Shown here piece by piece: positions 26,830-35,353 of a stretch of DNA of 64,000 nucleotides; position 1 is the first letter of the stretch, and every line of letters starts with the position of its first letter. Both the position numbers and the translations under genes were made by a program. The stretch covers positions 1 through 64,000 of the forward strand of contig JAJEGU010000022.1 in the NCBI GenBank assembly GCA_022819645.1. The letters run 5' to 3'. Origin of the DNA: Pseudomonadales bacterium. GTDB lineage: Bacteria > Pseudomonadota > Gammaproteobacteria > Pseudomonadales > Pseudohongiellaceae. The notes beneath the pieces are model-generated. The model searched no databases and was not told the origin of the DNA. It saw only the letters and a list, made by a program, of their open reading frames with translations.

Positions 26830-27840
26830 ATGGCCGGGCCAGTGGCAAAGACGCGGGAGTTGATCGACAGGTTCGGTCGGCGGGTGGACTATATCCGCCT
26901 GTCGGTCACCGACCGTTGCGATTTCCGCTGCGTCTATTGCATGACCGAGGAAATGCAGTTCGTCCCGCGCCATCAGGTGCTGACCCTGGAAGAGCTGTAT
27001 GCCGTCGCCCGGGCGTTCACCGAACTCGGCGTTCGGCGCATCCGCCTCACCGGCGGCGAGCCCCTGGTGCGCTCCAATGTCATGCATCTCATCGAGCGCC
27101 TCGGCAAGCTGCCGGGGCTCGATGAACTGCTGCTCACCACCAATGGCAATCAGCTTGTAAAGTACGCCGGGCCCTTGCGGGCCGCGGGGGTGAACCGCAT
27201 CAATATCAGCCTCGACAGTCTTGACGCCGGGCGCTTCCGCCGCATTTCCCGGGTGGGCAGACTCGAACGGGTGCTTGCCGGAATCGCCGCCGCCGTGAAT
27301 GCGGGCTTTGACCGCCTGCGACTCAACTCGGTGATCATGCGGGGCTATAACGAGGACGAAGTGTTGCCGCTGGTGGAATACGCCCTTGCGCGCGACATCG
27401 ATATCGCCTTTATCGAGGAAATGCCGCTCGGCGAAGCCTCGGATCATGCCCGGGAAGACACTACCTGCAGCAACGCCTGGGTGCGGGAGCAGATCGAAAG
27501 CCGCTATCCGCTGCTCGACAGCGCGGTCAAGACCGCCGGGCCTTCGCGCTATGCCCAGGTCATCGGCAGAAAATCCCGTATCGGATTCATCTCTCCGGTG
27601 ACCCACAATTTCTGCGCCGATTGCAACCGGGTGCGAGTGACCGTGGAAGGCCGCCTGCTGCTCTGCCTCGGCAATGAGCACTCCATGGACCTGCGGGCGA
27701 TCCTGCGTGACTCCGGCAAGAGTCACGAAGACCTCAAGGATGTCATGGTTGCCGCCATGGAACTCAAGCCCGAGCGCCATTATTTCTATGAGAAGGACCA
27801 TGCCCAGCCGGTGCGGCTGATGAACATGACCGGCGGATAG
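26830..27840 (+). CDS. moaA: GTP 3',8-cyclase MoaA
   Basis: The 336-residue radical SAM enzyme catalyses the first step of molybdenum cofactor synthesis. The SAM cluster ligands are CDFRCVYC (C30, C34, C37); the second cluster is in HNFCADCNRVR with the downstream cysteine in LLLCLG; LTGGEPLVR binds SAM. The protein ends in Gly-Gly, the C-terminal tail that enters the MoaA active site. It is followed 5 bases later by moaB. Confidence 0.96.
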   Translation: MAGPVAKTRELIDRFGRRVDYIRLSVTDRCDFRCVYCMTEEMQFVPRHQVLTLEELYAVARAFTELGVRRIRLTGGEPLVRSNVMHLIERLGKLPGLDELLLTTNGNQLVKYAGPLRAAGVNRINISLDSLDAGRFRRISRVGRLERVLAGIAAAVNAGFDRLRLNSVIMRGYNEDEVLPLVEYALARDIDIAFIEEMPLGEASDHAREDTTCSNAWVREQIESRYPLLDSAVKTAGPSRYAQVIGRKSRIGFISPVTHNFCADCNRVRVTVEGRLLLCLGNEHSMDLRAILRDSGKSHEDLKDVMVAAMELKPERHYFYEKDHAQPVRLMNMTGG

Positions 27841-27845
27841 GATTG

Positions 27846-28349
27846 ATGGCGGCGCAAACTCCACTGAATATCGCCGTGGTGACGGTTTCCGACACCCGCA
27901 ACCGGGAGACCGACACTTCCGGCGCCTTCCTTGCCGACCGGCTCGTGGAAGAGGGGCACCGCCTGCATTCGCGCCATATCGTCAGGGACGATGTCTACCA
28001 GTTGCGCGCCCTGATCTCGAATCTCGTTGCCGACCCGAAAGCCCAGGCCATTCTCACCACCGGCGGTACCGGATTCACTGTCCGGGACAATACCCGCAAG
28101 GCCATCACGCCACTGTTCGACGTGGAAATCGAAGGATTCGGCGAATTGTTCAGGCAAATTTCATTTACCGAAATCGGTACTTCCACCGTGCAGTCCCGGG
28201 CTTTCGGCGGCCTGGCCAACAGCACGGCGATATTCTGCCTGCCGGGCTCCACCGGCGCCTGCCGCACCGGCTGGGACCACATTATCCGCGAACAACTCGA
28301 CAGCGGCCACAAGCCCTGCAATTTCGCAGAAAGAATCCGGAAGCCCTGA
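27846..28349 (+). CDS. moaB: Molybdenum cofactor biosynthesis protein MoaB
   Basis: The 167-residue protein belongs to the MogA/MoaB family that adenylylates molybdopterin. It has NIAVVTVSDTR at the start, ILTTGGTGFTVRDNT in the middle and STAIFCLPGSTGACRTGWD near the end. ATG 27846 is chosen over the TTG three bases earlier. It is coupled to moaA; no other moa or moe gene is in the window. Confidence 0.93.
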   Translation: MAAQTPLNIAVVTVSDTRNRETDTSGAFLADRLVEEGHRLHSRHIVRDDVYQLRALISNLVADPKAQAILTTGGTGFTVRDNTRKAITPLFDVEIEGFGELFRQISFTEIGTSTVQSRAFGGLANSTAIFCLPGSTGACRTGWDHIIREQLDSGHKPCNFAERIRKP

Positions 28350-28355
28350 TTTGGC

Positions 28356-28385
28356 AAAAAAATGCCGGGCCGCGATTGGCCCGGC
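28356..28385 (-). terminator. Intrinsic terminator on the minus strand
   Basis: GCCGGGCC (28364-28371) and GGCCCGGC (28378-28385) form a perfect 8-bp stem around GCGATT. On the minus strand it is followed by one A and seven T residues, so it ends a transcript coming from the xthA side. It starts seven bases after the moaB stop and faces moaB. Confidence 0.7.
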
Positions 28386-28431
28386 AAACGGACAAAAGGA
28401 AGGACTTGAGGAAAGCCCTTCCAGAGGAGAA

Positions 28432-28545
28432 TCAGACCGCAGCAAGAGCGATCGGCGCCGGAAAGGCCAGGGCGGCCGCGACCTGCGCCGAACTGACTAC
28501 GGCAGACTCCAGAACTGGCAGGAGCTGGCGAGCCACATAGGGCAT
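28432..28545 (-). CDS. Small hydrophobic peptide (37 residues), candidate
   Basis: On the minus strand an ATG at 28545 has GGGAG with a seven-base spacing and opens a 37-codon frame starting MPYVARQLLPVLESAVVSS and ending in a hydrophobic, alanine-rich stretch. The intrinsic terminator at 28356-28385 lies 47 bases after its stop. An in-frame ATG at 28620 would give 62 residues but lacks a ribosome binding site. No family is recognised; the ribosome binding site plus terminator are the only support. Confidence 0.4.
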   Translation of the reverse strand: MPYVARQLLPVLESAVVSSAQVAAALAFPAPIALAAV

Positions 28546-28610
28546 TCCTGTTCTCCCGTATCGGTCCCCCAAACTGAGAATGCTGGATGCTTCCTCAAAA
28601 CGTTCCGAAT

Positions 28611-28658
28611 GGTAACACATATTTGGAAAAGGTAACACTGTTTCAGCTTTTGGTAACA
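28611..28658. promoter_or_regulatory. Three GGTAACA direct repeats upstream of xthA
   Basis: GGTAACA occurs at 28611, 28631 and 28652, spaced 20 and 21 bases (two helical turns), in a short AT-rich patch just before the xthA start at 28675. The phasing suggests a binding array for a regulator acting on xthA, on the minus-strand unit, or both. Confidence 0.45.
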
Positions 28659-28674
28659 TTTTTTCGGAGCAGCC

Positions 28675-29487
28675 ATGCGAATCACGACTTTCAACTGCAA
28701 CGGCGTCCGCGCCGCCGAGCGCAAGGGCTTTTTCGGCTGGCTTGCGCGGCAGGATGTGGACCTCGTCTGCCTGCAGGAAACCAAGGCCCAGGAATCGCAA
28801 CTGATTGCGCTGGAAGACAAGACCGGCGAGCCGATCTTTCATCCCGCCGGCTTCCATTGCCATTATTTCGACGCGGAAAAGAAAGGCTATTCCGGCACCG
28901 CGATTTTCAGCCGCCGGAAACCGCTGGCGGTGCGGCGGGGTTTTGGCTTTGCCATGGCCGACAGCGAAGGGCGCTACCTCCAGGCCGACTTTGCCGGCCT
29001 CAGCGTCATTTCGCTGTATCTGCCATCAGGCTCCGCCGGCGAGGAGCGGCAGCAGCGCAAGTTCGCCTTCATGGACGCTTTCATGGACCATTTGCGGGAG
29101 TTGCGAAGCCACGACCGGGAATACATCATTTGTGGCGACTGGAATATCTGCCACCGGGAGATCGATCTGAAAAACTGGCGCTCGAACCAGAAAAACTCCG
29201 GCTTTCTGCCGGAAGAGCGCGCCTGGCTCGATGAGCTCTACGATGAGGTGGGCTATGCCGACGCCTTCCGCCTGGTGAACCAGAACGCGGAGCAATACAC
29301 CTGGTGGTCCCAGCGCGGCGCCGCCAGGGCGAAGAATGTGGGTTGGCGGCTGGACTTGCAGGTCATCACCCCGGGTCTTGCGCAAAGCGTGCAATCCGCC
29401 GAAATTGTTGACGGCATCGCCAATCCGGGAGAAAATTTTTCCGATCACGCGCCCCTGACCCTGGGATACGACCTGGAGATGGACTGA
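28675..29487 (+). CDS. xthA: Exodeoxyribonuclease III
   Basis: The 270-residue protein is an AP endonuclease and 3'-exonuclease of the exonuclease III family. Motifs are ITTFNCNGVRAAERKG, LVCLQETKAQE (metal-binding Glu), GDWNICHREIDLKN, and the C-terminal NFSDHAPLTLGYDL with the catalytic His. ATG 28675 follows CGGAGCAGCC. It is preceded by the GGTAACA array. Confidence 0.94.
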   Translation: MRITTFNCNGVRAAERKGFFGWLARQDVDLVCLQETKAQESQLIALEDKTGEPIFHPAGFHCHYFDAEKKGYSGTAIFSRRKPLAVRRGFGFAMADSEGRYLQADFAGLSVISLYLPSGSAGEERQQRKFAFMDAFMDHLRELRSHDREYIICGDWNICHREIDLKNWRSNQKNSGFLPEERAWLDELYDEVGYADAFRLVNQNAEQYTWWSQRGAARAKNVGWRLDLQVITPGLAQSVQSAEIVDGIANPGENFSDHAPLTLGYDLEMD

Positions 29488-29492
29488 AAGCC

Positions 29493-30110
29493 ATGCGGAA
29501 CAGACCGAGAGTTATTCTTGTTGGCCTGTTGCTCGCCGGGGCCGCCGGATTCAGCGCGGCGGCTTCCGCCCAGGGGCTGTTTGCGCTAATCGATACCAGC
29601 AAGGGAGTGATGCGGGTCGAACTGAATCATCGCGCGGCGCCCAGCACCGTGGCCAATTTTGTCAATCTCGCCCTGCGCGGTTTTTATGATGGCCTCAGTT
29701 TCCACCGCGTCGAGCGCAATTTCATGGCCCAGGGCGGCGACCCGCTCGGCACCGGCATGGGCGGGCCGGGCTACCGTTTCACCGGCGAGCTGATTCTGAA
29801 GCACAACCAGCCAGGGATACTCTCCATGGCCAATTCCGGCCCGGGAACCGACGGCAGCCAGTTTTTCCTCACCCATGTGGCCACGCCGCATCTGGACGGC
29901 CTCCATTCGGTTTTCGGCAGGGTGGTGGAAGGGCTGACTGTGGTGCGGCAGATTGCCCGCAGGGACCTGATCAACTCGATAATCATCGAGGGCGACCCGG
30001 CGCCGGTCTTTCGCCGCAGGCAGCAGCAGCTTGCGGAATGGAACGCGATTCTCGACCGGGAGTTTCCGAACCTGAAGCCGGCGCCGGAATTCCAGGAGCC
30101 CGCGCCGTAG
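29493..30110 (+). CDS. Periplasmic cyclophilin-type peptidyl-prolyl isomerase
   Basis: The 205-residue protein has a signal peptide (VGLLLAGAAGFSAAASAQ) and a complete cyclophilin domain: FYDGLSFHRVERNFMAQGGD (catalytic Arg), GTDGSQFFLTHVATPHLDG and HSVFGRVVEG. It speeds proline isomerisation during folding in the periplasm. It starts five bases after xthA. The final codons (EPAP-stop) are supplied by repeat copy F, so the natural C-terminus has been replaced or extended. Confidence 0.92.
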   Translation: MRNRPRVILVGLLLAGAAGFSAAASAQGLFALIDTSKGVMRVELNHRAAPSTVANFVNLALRGFYDGLSFHRVERNFMAQGGDPLGTGMGGPGYRFTGELILKHNQPGILSMANSGPGTDGSQFFLTHVATPHLDGLHSVFGRVVEGLTVVRQIARRDLINSIIIEGDPAPVFRRRQQQLAEWNAILDREFPNLKPAPEFQEPAP

Positions 30111-30203
30111 GAATTCACGGCTGCAAATCCGCGCTCATCCACGCTTCAATCGATCAGTCAGGGGCGAATTTTCGCTTTCGCGAATTCCTGTCGCGCAGGC
30201 TCC
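30095..30203 (-). repeat. Structured dispersed repeat, copy F (inverted, internally deleted)
   Basis: This 109-base copy is in the opposite orientation to C, D and E. It keeps both terminal arms, the CACGGCTGCAAATCCGC segment and the GAAA hairpin, but has lost most of the inner stem. It overlaps the last codons of the cyclophilin gene and lies between that gene and the convergent yciB. Confidence 0.85.
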
Positions 30204-30228
30204 TTGCTGCCGCCGGTTCCGGTTCGAG

Positions 30229-30837
30229 TTATTCGGATTCGCCGCCGGCGGCCGCCTCGGCCTGTTCCGGCGCTTCCATATGCTTTGCCAGAAAAGGCAT
30301 CTGGCCGAAAATGAAGACTGCGGTAATGATCAGATTGCCAAAGACCTTGAACTGGATCCACGCCGCTTCGCTGAGGCCGAAAGCCACCGCGAGATTGATT
30401 ACCCCAAGCAATACGAAATACATGATCCAGACATTGTTGAGCTTGAGCCACAACTCCCGCGGCATGTTTACCGCATGGCCGAGCATGTGCTGCAGCGCCG
30501 GCCTGGCGCCGATATAGCGCGAGCCCAGGAAAATCGCCGCGAAAATCCAGTTGACCAGCGGCGCCTTCCACTTGAGGAAATTCACGTCGCGCAGGAGAAA
30601 CGTGGGAATGCAGAACACCACCACGGCGGCCAGGGTGATCCATTCGAACTTGTCGAGGCGTTTGTAGGCCAGAAACAGCCCGCCGTAGACCAGTACCGAA
30701 GTCAGCAACAGCACTTCGGCGGCGCTGTAGATGCCGCCCACGCTGTGCTCGAAGCCGGCGATGCTCACCGGCCTTTCACCCATGGCCCAGACAAGAAAGA
30801 AGGCCAGCAGGGGAAGGTAGCTTGCAATTTGTTTCAT
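30229..30837 (-). CDS. yciB: Inner membrane protein YciB (septation protein A family)
   Basis: The 202-residue protein has five or six hydrophobic helices and the family pattern: LPLLAFFLVW near the start, KWKAPLVNWIFAAIFLGS, and WLKLNNVWIMYFVLLGVINL. YciB proteins affect cell envelope synthesis and septation. It is in line with the small membrane protein gene upstream (21 bases apart), likely one transcript. Confidence 0.9.
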   Translation of the reverse strand: MKQIASYLPLLAFFLVWAMGERPVSIAGFEHSVGGIYSAAEVLLLTSVLVYGGLFLAYKRLDKFEWITLAAVVVFCIPTFLLRDVNFLKWKAPLVNWIFAAIFLGSRYIGARPALQHMLGHAVNMPRELWLKLNNVWIMYFVLLGVINLAVAFGLSEAAWIQFKVFGNLIITAVFIFGQMPFLAKHMEAPEQAEAAAGGESE

Positions 30838-30857
30838 GGTACTTGTTGTTTCCTGGC

Positions 30858-31073
30858 TCAGGAATCCGGACTCTTGCTCCGGGGCGCCTGGGGCGGCGGC
30901 AGGCGGCTGAGTATATCGCGAATATTGCCATCAACGCGCGTCATGAATTCACGAAACTGCTCCCGGTCGCTGTTCACATTGGCGTACCACTTCACCAGAT
31001 GGATCGCAAAGCCGATGCCTGCAACCCACAACACAGCCTGCCCGCTATTGATCAAGGCAGTAATCGCGTCCAT
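30858..31073 (-). CDS. Small single-span membrane protein
   Basis: This 71-residue protein starts at ATG 31073 after GAGAGGGGT. It has one hydrophobic segment (AVLWVAGIGFAIHLVKWY) and a polar tail with FREFMTRVDGNIRDILSRLPPP, possibly an amphipathic helix. I do not recognise a named family. Its position directly upstream of yciB suggests co-expression. A longer frame upstream lacks a good ribosome binding site. Confidence 0.6.
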   Translation of the reverse strand: MDAITALINSGQAVLWVAGIGFAIHLVKWYANVNSDREQFREFMTRVDGNIRDILSRLPPPQAPRSKSPDS

Positions 31074-31216
31074 ACCCCTCTCCCTGTAACCATGGAAAAC
31101 CGCGCCACCATCGCGACGCAATTTTCCCACCAACTTCACTTGCCATGAGCGCCAGTCTAAACCTGCATCCAACCTGCTGTCAACAAGCATGGCATGACCC
31201 CGCGCCGGGTTCTCCC

Positions 31217-31238
31217 GTCATTCTTCGCGCAGAATGAC
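31217..31238. repeat. Short hairpin repeat, second family
   Basis: GTCATTCT and AGAATGAC form an 8-bp perfect stem around TCGCGC. It is related in sequence to the hairpins at 17055 and 23156. The 303-base region 31074-31376 holds this hairpin and the promoter of the next gene. Confidence 0.6.
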
Positions 31239-31282
31239 AGGAAAGCTGGAGCGACAAAATGAAAATTTCCAGTTCAATGTAT

Positions 31283-31311
31283 TTGTATCCACAATGCCCG
31301 ATGTGTACAGT
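31283..31311 (+). promoter_or_regulatory. Candidate promoter of secreted-protein gene at 31377
   Basis: TTGTAT (31283-31288), 17 bases and TACAGT (31306-31311) give a moderate sigma-70 promoter 65 bases before the start. Its -10 sits in GTGTACA, resembling the TGTACA at the -10 of the paralogue's promoter. Confidence 0.35.
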
Positions 31312-31376
31312 ATCCACAGGACATCCGCGGGATGCTCCGCGGAGGGCCGATGATTCCAAATTCCTGGAGGCATGCC

Positions 31377-32336
31377 ATGTTCCGCCGTTCGCACCGCCCC
31401 GGCTTCCTGCTGTTCATTCCACTATTAGTCGCCGCCACGCCCCCGACGCTGGCTCAGGGCGATCTCCCCCGGCTTGCCGATGGTACGCCCGACCTGCAAG
31501 GCACCTGGGATTTTCGCACCATCACGCCGCTGCAGCGGCCACTGGAATTCGGTGACCGGGAAGTGCTCACGGAGGATGAAGCCGCCGCCTTTGAAGCCGC
31601 CCGGCAGGAACAGCTCGACCGGGACAATTTCACCGACACCAGCACCACCGGCGACTATAACCAGTTCTGGTACGACCGGGGCAGCGAAATTCTCGATTCC
31701 AACCGGACTTCGCTGATCACGTACCCAGCCGACGGGCGCATCCCGGAACTCACCGAACAGGCCGAGCAGCGCAACGCCGCCCGGCGCGAAGCCGCCGCGC
31801 GCAATGCGGGAATCGAAGCGCGGCCCCTGTCGGAACGCTGCATCATGGGTTTCAACTCCGGCCCGCCCATGCTGCCCAGCGCCTACAACAACAATGTGCA
31901 GATCATCCAGGCCGGAGATCATTTCGTCATCCACAATGAAATGGTCCACAACGCCCGCATCGTCAAGATGGGCGCCGGCGAGTATCGCGAAACGCCCCGG
32001 GACTGGGAAGGCGACTCCATCGGCCGTTGGGACGGCGACACCCTGGTGGTGGAAACCCGATATTTCGCCAGGGCGACGTCTTTTGGCAATTCCAGCGCCA
32101 ATATGGAACTGACCGAGAAGTTCTGGCTCATCGACTCCGACACCCTGGGCTACGAATTCACCATCAGCGACCCGACCACCTGGACCGACTCCTGGACCGT
32201 CATGTTCCCCATGCGCCGGGCCGCCGGGCCGATCTACGAATACGCCTGCCACGAAGGCAACTACAGCATGGCTGGCATCATGGCCGGCTGGCGCACCCAG
32301 GAAGTCATCACGGAATTCGAACAGGCGGACCCCTGA
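31377..32336 (+). CDS. Secreted protein of unknown function (paralogue of 25759-26808)
   Basis: The 319-residue protein has a signal peptide (FLLFIPLLVAATPPTLAQ) and matches the protein at 25759 in layout: DGTPDLQGTWDFRT, NRTSLITYPADGRIPELTEQ, LSERCIMGFNSGPPMLPSAY, WDGDTLVVETRYF and the terminal block YEYACHEGNYSMAGIMAGWR. It is shorter in the N-terminal third. Both conserved cysteines are kept. The function is unknown. ATG 31377 follows TGGAGGCATGCC. Confidence 0.8.
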   Translation: MFRRSHRPGFLLFIPLLVAATPPTLAQGDLPRLADGTPDLQGTWDFRTITPLQRPLEFGDREVLTEDEAAAFEAARQEQLDRDNFTDTSTTGDYNQFWYDRGSEILDSNRTSLITYPADGRIPELTEQAEQRNAARREAAARNAGIEARPLSERCIMGFNSGPPMLPSAYNNNVQIIQAGDHFVIHNEMVHNARIVKMGAGEYRETPRDWEGDSIGRWDGDTLVVETRYFARATSFGNSSANMELTEKFWLIDSDTLGYEFTISDPTTWTDSWTVMFPMRRAAGPIYEYACHEGNYSMAGIMAGWRTQEVITEFEQADP

Positions 32337-32381
32337 GCCCGACTCCACGTCCGGAGGTTTTCTCCGCCGTTTCCGGGTCGC

Positions 32382-32410
32382 TTGCCTTGTGCTGGCGTTC
32401 CGTGTACATT
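32382..32410 (+). promoter_or_regulatory. nuo operon promoter
   Basis: TTGCCT (32382-32387), a 17-base spacer and TACATT (32405-32410) lie 63 bases upstream of nuoA and after the previous stop codon. This is the only good promoter candidate before the 14.6-kb nuo run. Confidence 0.55.
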
Positions 32411-32473
32411 CCCCGACCAATTTTTGGCGTCGCCAAATCTGAATTTTTTGAGACCTGCCACCCACTCCATACC

Positions 32474-32902
32474 ATGAGCGATCTGGCGCCTTTTTTCATA
32501 TATGCCGCCGCCGTGCTGGCGATTGTCGGCGTCATGCTCGGCCTGTCTTTTGTTCTTGGCCAGAGCGCGGCCGGAAAATACACCGGAACGCCTTTTGAGT
32601 CTGGCATCGTTTCCGTGGGTTCGGCCCAGTTCCGCAGCTCCGTGCATTTCTATCTGCCGGCGATCCTGTTCATCATCTTCGATCTCGAAGTGGTGTTCCT
32701 TTTCGCCTGGGCCGTGGGAGTGCGGGAAACCGGCTGGGTGGGTTTTGTCGAGATCACGGTATTTATCGGGATTCTGCTTGCGGCGCTGTTCTATCTCTGG
32801 CGCGTGGGCGCGCTGGACTGGCGCACGGATATCCAGCGACGCGGACTGCGTGAGTTGCGCGGCAGCGGCGGCGTGGTGAACCGCAAGGAGTTCGAGCTTT
32901 GA
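32474..32902 (+). CDS. nuoA: NADH-quinone oxidoreductase subunit A
   Basis: The 142-residue membrane subunit of complex I has three helices and the family segments [20 protein letters not shown] and [18 protein letters not shown], with the conserved FDLEVVF acid pair at the quinone-channel hinge. ATG 32474 starts [12 protein letters not shown]. It is the first gene of the complete operon and overlaps nuoB. Confidence 0.95.
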   Translation: MSDLAPFFIYAAAVLAIVGVMLGLSFVLGQSAAGKYTGTPFESGIVSVGSAQFRSSVHFYLPAILFIIFDLEVVFLFAWAVGVRETGWVGFVEITVFIGILLAALFYLWRVGALDWRTDIQRRGLRELRGSGGVVNRKEFEL

Positions 32903-33540
32903 GCTGGCAGTTGCAGAAAGTCGAAGAGGCGGCCTCGGGCCAGCCCGGCGGGTCCAGTATCGACGAATTCCTGCGCCGCAATGTGGTCATGGCCAATCTG
33001 GAGGACATGGTCGCCTGGGGCCGCAAGAATTCCATCTGGCCATTCAATTTCGGCCTTTCCTGCTGTTATGTGGAAATGGCCACCGCGTTCACCGCCCGCC
33101 ACGACCTTGCCCGCTTCGGCGCCGAAGTCATCCGCGGCACGCCGCGCCAAGCGGACCTGATCGTCATTGCCGGTACGGTGTTTCGCAAGATGGCGCCGGT
33201 GGTGCGCCTGCTTCATGACCAGATGCTCGAACCCAAATGGGTGATCAGCATGGGCTCCTGCGCCAATTCCGGGGGAATGTACGATATTTATTCGGTGGTG
33301 CAGGGGGTGGACAAGTTCCTGCCCGTGGATGTGTATGTTTCCGGTTGTCCGCCGCGCCCGGAGGCCCTGCTGCAGGGGCTGATCCTGTTGCAGGAACAGG
33401 TGGGCAGGCAACGTCGTCCCCTGAGTTGGGTCATCAACGACCAGGGCGTCATCCAGAAGAAGCCGAGAACCGTGCAGCGCGAGTTCCGTCAGGCCGAGCG
33501 TATCGCGGCCACGGAACTGCGCTCGCCGGATCGCGTCTGA
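32899..33540 (+). CDS. nuoB: NADH-quinone oxidoreductase subunit B
   Basis: The 213-residue peripheral-arm subunit holds the terminal cluster N2. Its ligands lie in [22 protein letters not shown] and [11 protein letters not shown]. The start is a TTG overlapping the nuoA stop, supported by AAGGAG eight bases upstream; an unusual start but the only sensible one. The C-terminal tail of about 40 residues is somewhat longer than the core fold. Confidence 0.94.
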   Translation: MSWQLQKVEEAASGQPGGSSIDEFLRRNVVMANLEDMVAWGRKNSIWPFNFGLSCCYVEMATAFTARHDLARFGAEVIRGTPRQADLIVIAGTVFRKMAPVVRLLHDQMLEPKWVISMGSCANSGGMYDIYSVVQGVDKFLPVDVYVSGCPPRPEALLQGLILLQEQVGRQRRPLSWVINDQGVIQKKPRTVQREFRQAERIAATELRSPDRV

Positions 33541-33565
33541 AACGGCTCGGGGAAACTGCATCCAC

Positions 33566-35344
33566 ATGTCAGTCGCAGTCGCCGCCAGTCCGAAGCAAGA
33601 CCTCGCCAGCCGTATTCCACCCGGGTTGCAGGCAAAATTCGCCGGTCGCATCGTTGCGGAACAGTTTACTTGCGACGGCATCCCGACGGTCTGGGTTGAC
33701 CGGGCCGATGTGGTGGAGTTTCTGCGCGAACTGCGCGATGGCGAAAGACCCCGCTTCGAGATGCTGTTCGACCTGACCGCAATCGACGAGCGCCTGCGAA
33801 CCCGCCGGGAAGGGCAGCCAGCCAGCGAATTCACCGTGGTCTACCACCTGATGTCCTTTTCCGGCAACTGCGATTTTCGCGTCAAGGTGGCTTTGTTCGA
33901 CGCGGACCTCAACGTACCCACGGCAACCGGCCTGTGGCCCGCGGCCAACTGGTACGAACGGGAAGCCTGGGACATGTTCGGTATCGGCTTCTCCGGCCAT
34001 CCCAACCTGTTCCGGCTGATCCTGCCGCCCACCTGGGAAGGACATCCCCTGCGCAAGGAACATCCCGCCCGGGCCACGGAAATGGATCCGTATTCCCTGG
34101 ATAACGATCAGGCCGCCTACGAGCAGGGCGCGCTGCTGTTCAATCCCGAGCAATGGGGCATGCGGCGCAAGTCGGAAAACTCCGAGTTCATGTTCCTCAA
34201 TCTGGGCCCCAATCATCCCAGCGTACACGGCGCTTTCCGCATCGCCCTGCAACTCGATGGCGAGATTCTTGTCGATGCCGTGCCCGACATCGGCTACCAC
34301 CACCGCGGCGCGGAGAAAATGGCGGAACGCCAGTCCTGGCATACCTTTATTCCCTACACCGACCGCATCGACTATCTCGGCGGGGTGATGAACAACCTGC
34401 CCTATGTCATGGCGGTGGAGAAAATGGCGGGCATCGAGGCGCCCGAGCGGGCGAAGGTGATCCGCATCATGCTCGCCGAGATGTTTCGGCTCTGCAGTCA
34501 CCTGCTGTTCTACGGCACCTTCGCCCAGGACGTGGGCCAGCTTTCGCCGATCTTCTACATGTTCGTGGAGCGCGAGCGCATCTTCAATATCATTGAATCG
34601 ATCTGCGGCGCGCGGATGCATCCGGGCTGGTTCCGCATTGGCGGCGTGGCCCAGGACCTGCCCGAAGGCTGGGACATGAGAGTGCGCGAACTGCTGGAAT
34701 TCATGCCGCCGCGCATAGACGAATATGACGCCATGGTGCTCAACAATGGCGTGCTCAAGCGCCGCACCCAGGGCATCGGCGCCTATGATACCCGGGAAGC
34801 CTTTGACTGGGGCGTCACCGGCGCCGGCCTCCGGGCCACCGGCCTGGAATGGGACTTCCGCAAGCAGCGCCCCTACGCCGGTTACGACAATTTCGAGTTC
34901 GACGTGCCCATCGCCGTCAACGGCGATTGCTACGACCGCTGCGCGGTGCGGGTGGAGGAAATGCGGCAAAGCCTGAGGATAATCAAGCAATGTCTTGACA
35001 ATATGCCGGGCGGCCCATACAAGTCCGAACATCCCCTGACCACGCCGCCGCGCAGGAAAGAGACCCTGCGCGATATCGAAACCCTGATCAACCATTTTCT
35101 CAGCGTGAGCTGGGGGCCCGTTGTGCCGCCGGACGAGGCCACCGTGGCCATCGAGGCGACCAAGGGCATCAACAGTTACTACCTGGTAAGCGACGGTAGC
35201 GGCGGTTCCTATCGCACCCGCATCCGCACTCCGTCCTTCGCCCACTTGCAGATGATTCCCCATATCAGCAACGGTTTCATGGTGGCGGACCTGATCGCGA
35301 TCATCGCCAGCATCGATTTTGTCATGGCCGATGTGGACAGGTAA
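33566..35344 (+). CDS. nuoCD: NADH-quinone oxidoreductase subunit C/D fusion
   Basis: The 592-residue protein joins NuoC (to about residue 190, with [20 protein letters not shown]) to NuoD (from about 205, [20 protein letters not shown]). NuoD carries the quinone-site HPS-x-HG loop, [12 protein letters not shown] and the DIGYHHRG segment. The fusion is typical of gammaproteobacteria such as E. coli and Pseudomonas. Length matches those fusions. Confidence 0.96.
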   Translation: MSVAVAASPKQDLASRIPPGLQAKFAGRIVAEQFTCDGIPTVWVDRADVVEFLRELRDGERPRFEMLFDLTAIDERLRTRREGQPASEFTVVYHLMSFSGNCDFRVKVALFDADLNVPTATGLWPAANWYEREAWDMFGIGFSGHPNLFRLILPPTWEGHPLRKEHPARATEMDPYSLDNDQAAYEQGALLFNPEQWGMRRKSENSEFMFLNLGPNHPSVHGAFRIALQLDGEILVDAVPDIGYHHRGAEKMAERQSWHTFIPYTDRIDYLGGVMNNLPYVMAVEKMAGIEAPERAKVIRIMLAEMFRLCSHLLFYGTFAQDVGQLSPIFYMFVERERIFNIIESICGARMHPGWFRIGGVAQDLPEGWDMRVRELLEFMPPRIDEYDAMVLNNGVLKRRTQGIGAYDTREAFDWGVTGAGLRATGLEWDFRKQRPYAGYDNFEFDVPIAVNGDCYDRCAVRVEEMRQSLRIIKQCLDNMPGGPYKSEHPLTTPPRRKETLRDIETLINHFLSVSWGPVVPPDEATVAIEATKGINSYYLVSDGSGGSYRTRIRTPSFAHLQMIPHISNGFMVADLIAIIASIDFVMADVDR

Positions 35345-35353
35345 GGGGCAAGC

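Noticed and set aside
25777-27864. A 695-codon minus-strand frame opposite the secreted protein and moaA
   Set aside because: Antisense shadow covering two unrelated real genes.
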